A DNA stretch of 64,000 bases from Phycisphaerae bacterium. GTDB taxonomy: Bacteria > Planctomycetota > Phycisphaerae > Sedimentisphaerales > Anaerobacaceae. The translations under genes and the position numbers were made by a program. Shown piece by piece: positions 60,770 to 64,000 of this stretch. Location: NCBI GenBank assembly GCA_028714255.1, contig JAQTMR010000011.1:1-64000 (forward strand), given 5' to 3'. Numbering within the stretch: position 1 is the first letter of the stretch; every line of letters starts with the position of its first letter. The notes below the pieces were generated by a model. That model was not told the origin of the DNA, did no database searches, and saw only the letters and a program-made list of their open reading frames with translations.

Positions 60770-61485
60770 ACGCAATAATCGAACAACTTGTGACTTTATG
60801 GAACCAGGCCCTTGTAATCTGGATGGCCGGCGGCTGGTGCATGCCGGCGATTGCGTTAAACGCGATTGTGTTGTTCGCGCTGATAATGCATGTTTATCTC
60901 AAACTCGTAGGCAAGGGTTTTGCTTCAGTAAAAGAAAAAACGTGGCGTCACTGGATTGACCATCCGGAGGAGAGAAAGGGGCCTATCGGTGATTTGCTCG
61001 ATTATGTAACCGGCGGTAATTCATTAAAAGATACAGCCACTTTCTTCGAGGAATTACGTACAACAGAAATAGCTCCGTTCGAGCGGGACCTTCGCATTAT
61101 AAAAATTTGTGTTAGTTCCGCCCCGCTGCTCGGACTGCTCGGGACAGTGACCGGTATGCTCGCAACATTCGGGGCTTTGGCTTCCGGCTCGGGAGGCGAA
61201 AAAACGATGGCGCTTGTGGCGGCAGGTATTTCAGAGGCGCTTATAACGACTGAAACCGGCCTGGTTATCGCCCTGCCGGGGCTTTTCTTTCAGTATCAGC
61301 TGGTTCGCAAGCACGAACAATATAAAGCATTTCTTGCCCATCTCGAAACGGTATGTACCCAGAAACTCCATAAAAGACTGAAAGCGCAAAGGTCGATGCC
61401 GGTATCTTTACCTAAGGTTGAGCGCATTGTCGAACTCGATGTGCGCAAAAATATAAAACAAAAACACGTACCAGTACCTCTGTGA
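60766..61485 (+). CDS. exbB: ExbB-like proton-channel protein
   Basis: A 239-residue MotA/TolQ/ExbB protein with three helices and the core LLGLLGTVTGMLATFGALA and TTETGLVIALPGLFF. It forms the proton-conducting motor with ExbD that drives TonB. It is the ExbB2 counterpart beside the TtpC-like subunit; its start overlaps the TtpC-like stop by 4 bases. Confidence 0.93.
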   Translation: MNAIIEQLVTLWNQALVIWMAGGWCMPAIALNAIVLFALIMHVYLKLVGKGFASVKEKTWRHWIDHPEERKGPIGDLLDYVTGGNSLKDTATFFEELRTTEIAPFERDLRIIKICVSSAPLLGLLGTVTGMLATFGALASGSGGEKTMALVAAGISEALITTETGLVIALPGLFFQYQLVRKHEQYKAFLAHLETVCTQKLHKRLKAQRSMPVSLPKVERIVELDVRKNIKQKHVPVPL

Positions 61486-61512
61486 AATTAACTAATTATC
61501 AAGGAGCAGCGA

Positions 61513-61926
61513 ATGGGACGTTTTCGCCAGATGGCATCGGATGAAAGTAGTGAAGGCGGGATTGATATTTCCCCGCTGATGGACTGTGTATTTATTCTGC
61601 TTATATTCTTCATCGTGACCACAACGTTTGTCGATGAGACCGGCGTCGAAGTGGATAAGCCTCAGGCCGCGTCATCTCTGCAATTGGAGAAAACAAGCAT
61701 CCTGATTGCGCTGACCGCAAAGGGCGAAGTGGTTTATGGCGGACGAGAAATAGGTATCAGCGGCGTAAGGCCACTTGTGAAGCGAATGCTTCAAAGAGAA
61801 GATATTCCTGTTATTATCCAGGCCGATACGGCCTCACAATCGGGTTTGCTGGTCCGCATTATTGACGAAGCTAAATTGGCGGGGGCAAATAAGGTAAGTC
61901 TTGCTTCTCGCAAATCTAAAGGTTGA
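61513..61926 (+). CDS. exbD: ExbD/TolR-like protein
   Basis: A 137-residue protein: cytoplasmic N-terminus, one helix with the proton-carrying Asp in ISPLMDCVFILLIFFIVT, and a periplasmic domain ending in VIIQADTASQSG. It completes the ExbB-ExbD motor. The next gene starts with TTG overlapping its stop. Confidence 0.93.
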   Translation: MGRFRQMASDESSEGGIDISPLMDCVFILLIFFIVTTTFVDETGVEVDKPQAASSLQLEKTSILIALTAKGEVVYGGREIGISGVRPLVKRMLQREDIPVIIQADTASQSGLLVRIIDEAKLAGANKVSLASRKSKG

Positions 61927-62618
61927 GTGTCGAAAAGGTGGAAAAGCGTAAACGTAAACCTTTCTGGATTATCAGGGAACTGTCTCATCGTTTGCTGGTA
62001 ATTATCGGTGCGGTAGTATTGACGCTGGTTTTCTTTCTTGTTTTACCGCTGATGCAGACTCTTACCAAACCGCCCAATACCGACACGATGCTGCAGTCAG
62101 TAGATACTGCCAAGCTCGAAGCTCCGGAACCGCCGCCGGAAGAAGAGCCAGAAGAAGAGCAGAAACAGGAAGAGAAACCGCCGGAGTTGGCCGAGGACGC
62201 CCCGCCGCTCGACCTTTCGCAGCTTGAAATAGCACTGAATCCGACTTTTGGCGAAGGCATGATGGGCGGTGACTTTGTCGTGAAACTCAATACGGGCGGC
62301 GCCGACGGCAGAAGTAATGATGTCGATGCGCTGTTTTCAATTACTGACCTCGACCAGCAGCCACGAGCGATTTATCAGCCGAGTCCGGTACTTAACAGGG
62401 ACGTGCGAGAAAAGGCTCCTGGTAAGGTTTATATTGTTTTCGTTGTCGATAAACAAGGCAGGGTTGAAAATCCAATAGTGCAAAAATCAAGTGATATTGT
62501 CTTTGAGAAGCCTGCGATGGCAGCTGTTAAACAGTGGAAATTCGAGCCTGGCAAACGAAACGGCGAACCCGTTCGATTCCGTATGCGTGTACCTATTACT
62601 TTTCCCAAAGGAGGATAA
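61923..62618 (+). CDS. tonB: TonB family energy transducer
   Basis: A 231-residue protein: one N-terminal membrane helix, a Pro/Glu-rich spacer (EPPPEEEPEEEQKQEEKPPE), and a TonB C-terminal domain with PGKVYIVFVVDKQGRVENP and AAVKQWKFEPGKRNGEPV. It couples the ExbBD motor to outer-membrane TonB-dependent receptors; none are in the window. The TTG start at 61923 overlaps the exbD stop. Confidence 0.9.
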   Translation: MSVEKVEKRKRKPFWIIRELSHRLLVIIGAVVLTLVFFLVLPLMQTLTKPPNTDTMLQSVDTAKLEAPEPPPEEEPEEEQKQEEKPPELAEDAPPLDLSQLEIALNPTFGEGMMGGDFVVKLNTGGADGRSNDVDALFSITDLDQQPRAIYQPSPVLNRDVREKAPGKVYIVFVVDKQGRVENPIVQKSSDIVFEKPAMAAVKQWKFEPGKRNGEPVRFRMRVPITFPKGG

Positions 62619-62620
62619 GT

Positions 62621-64000
62621 ATGAAAAAAACAAGTTTACGTACTTCATATTCCAAATTTACTCGCAATGCCTGTTTGCTGTTGATAACAGGAATGAGCAT
62701 TTGCGTTTCTGTACAGGCCGAGACAGATGCTCCTTTGTCATATCAGGCAGCCGGTCTGGATAAGTTCGAACTTCAGATATGGAACAGCTCGGAATTTAAG
62801 AAACGGTTCACGGAAAGTTATATCGCCGAGGTTGAAATTGAGCCGAGGGTCACGGCAGACGAACGCGAGCAGATGCAAAAAGTATTCGAGCTTATATCAT
62901 CAGCGAAAATGGATGAGGCGATTAAAAAGCTGGAGAAACTCAGGAACGAAGCTGCAAGCGCCGTATATGATTTCACACTTGCCAACATTTATTTCCAGCA
63001 GGAAAAATTAGATGAGGCCGCCGCTGCCTATCAAATCGCCGTCGAGAAATATCCCAAATTCCGCCGGGCATGGAAAAACTTAGGTTTAATTTATGTTCGC
63101 AAGGGTGAATTTGAAAAAGCGTTACCGGCGATGACGCGCGTAGTCGAGCTTGGTGGTGGTGACGCTATTACCTACGGATTGCTTGGGTATGCGTATTCAT
63201 CGGTCGAAAACAATCTCTCAGCTGAATCAGCCTATCGGATGGCAATTCTGCTCGACCCGGCCACGTTGGACTGGAAAATGGGACTGGCGCGGAGCTTATT
63301 CAAACAGGAACGTTTTGCCGAGGCTATTACACTCTGCGGGCAGCTAATCAAAGACCAGCCGGAGCAAGCTAATCTCTGGTTGCTTCAGGCCAACGCCTTT
63401 ATAGGTCTGAATAAGCCCCTAAAAGCTGCGGAAATTTACGAATTGGTTGACCAACTCGGGCAATCCACGGTTGACAGCCTCAACACGCTTGGTGACATTT
63501 ACATAAACGAAGAACTGTACGATATGGCCGTTCAATCCTATATCCGAGCCATGGAAAAACCGCAGGGGAAAGCCTCCCGCGCCATTCGCGCAGCCAAGGT
63601 TCTGTGCGCTCGCGGCGCTTATGAGGAAACCCGAAAGTTAGTTGAGTACATGGAGACTTCGAAGGATGAGCAGATTAAAGACGAAGACCGCAAGGACCTG
63701 CTAAAAATACGTGCCCGTCTTGCAGTTGCAAATGGTTCAGGAGACGAGGAGATTAGCGTGCTCGAACAGGTCGTTGAATTAGACCCACTGGACGGCGAAG
63801 CGTTAATTCTGCTCGGTCAGCACAGTGCCCGCAAAGGCGATATAGAAAAGGCGATTTTTTACTACGAACGGGCAGCCAGTATTGAAAAATACGAAGCGGA
63901 TGCCAAAGTTCGCCAAGCTCAGTTATTGGTTGGAAGCGGTAAATACGCCGAGGCCATTCCGTTACTGCAGCGAGCGCAGCAAATCAAACCACGTGACAAT
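62621..64000 (+). CDS. TPR protein of the TonB2-type operon (3' end beyond window)
   Basis: The frame is open from the ATG at 62621 (2 bases after tonB, AGGAGG upstream) to the window edge, 460 codons. A signal peptide is followed by tandem TPRs (DEAAAAYQIAVEKYPKF, FEKALPAMTRVVEL and many more). A TPR gene ends the TonB2 operon in Vibrio too, so the full gene set is conserved. The true C-terminus is not visible. Confidence 0.85.
   Translation, partial: MKKTSLRTSYSKFTRNACLLLITGMSICVSVQAETDAPLSYQAAGLDKFELQIWNSSEFKKRFTESYIAEVEIEPRVTADEREQMQKVFELISSAKMDEAIKKLEKLRNEAASAVYDFTLANIYFQQEKLDEAAAAYQIAVEKYPKFRRAWKNLGLIYVRKGEFEKALPAMTRVVELGGGDAITYGLLGYAYSSVENNLSAESAYRMAILLDPATLDWKMGLARSLFKQERFAEAITLCGQLIKDQPEQANLWLLQANAFIGLNKPLKAAEIYELVDQLGQSTVDSLNTLGDIYINEELYDMAVQSYIRAMEKPQGKASRAIRAAKVLCARGAYEETRKLVEYMETSKDEQIKDEDRKDLLKIRARLAVANGSGDEEISVLEQVVELDPLDGEALILLGQHSARKGDIEKAIFYYERAASIEKYEADAKVRQAQLLVGSGKYAEAIPLLQRAQQIKPRDN

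Overview
The window looks like part of the chromosome of a Gram-negative planctomycete of the class Phycisphaerae (Sedimentisphaerales-like, possibly from a metagenome). This is inferred from gene content: secreted beta-helix and gluconolactonase-like proteins carrying dockerin-like Asp-rich repeats that end in L-A-x-x-W, an LPS/lipid A and heptose locus, a carbamoyltransferase/SxtJ/DUF5989 cluster, many large TPR and Sel1 proteins, a nickel superoxide dismutase, and intergenic DNA full of short dispersed repeats. No rRNA or CRISPR array was seen. Three tRNAs are present: Lys-TTT, Ser-GCT and Arg-TCT.

Layout. 0-9 kb: small membrane and lipoproteins, a four-gene envelope operon (COG3014 lipoprotein, YcfL, LpoB, CsgG-like), a CBS-GAF-GGDEF signalling protein, and surE. 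9-12.4 kb: repeat-rich DNA with a DUF3313 lipoprotein and an AT-rich secreted orphan. 12.4-16.6 kb: nnrE, a coiled-coil protein with a BRCT-like module, a HAD phosphatase and an RluB-type pseudouridine synthase. 16.6-23.7 kb: two tandem membrane-anchored SGNH/TPR proteins, each followed by an opposite-strand DUF5989 gene, convergent with an SxtJ protein and a carbamoyltransferase. 23.9-28.6 kb: rpmB and gatC-esterase-gatA-gatB-cupin. 28.6-36.6 kb: one minus-strand operon for lipid A and heptose-containing core (lpxK, hldE, gmhA, gmhB, a heptosyltransferase-kinase fusion, a glycosyltransferase, plsY). 36.9-38.4 kb: an orphan response regulator and isocitrate dehydrogenase.

38.4-42.7 kb is an accessory zone: repeats, a three-gene AT-rich operon ending in a HARE-HTH plus nuclease-like protein (candidate defence locus), a coding-like fragment without a start, tRNA-Lys and a pair of paralogous small proteins. 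43-47.7 kb holds two large secreted dockerin-like proteins. 48-49.8 kb is a translationally coupled operon of flavoreductase, unknown protein and Ni-SOD. 50-51 kb is a frameshifted tyrosine recombinase abutting tRNA-Arg. 51.3-57.7 kb carries a duplicated-domain secreted protein, a 988-residue beta-helix/dockerin/caspase-like protein and a 13-repeat Sel1 lipoprotein. 58-64 kb is a complete Vibrio TonB2-like energy-transduction operon (DUF3450, TtpC-like, ExbB, ExbD, TonB, TPR) whose TtpC-like subunit carries an MgtE-like CBS pair; the TPR gene runs off the window.

Most likely places for new biology: the TtpC-CBS fusion, the Sec-exported Ni-SOD operon, the duplicated SGNH/TPR-DUF5989 module with its carbamoyltransferase, the HARE-HTH nuclease operon, the caspase-like secreted protein, and a family of hairpins that share a TTAGCC head but differ in their stems. 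All family names come from reading the sequences, not from database searches.
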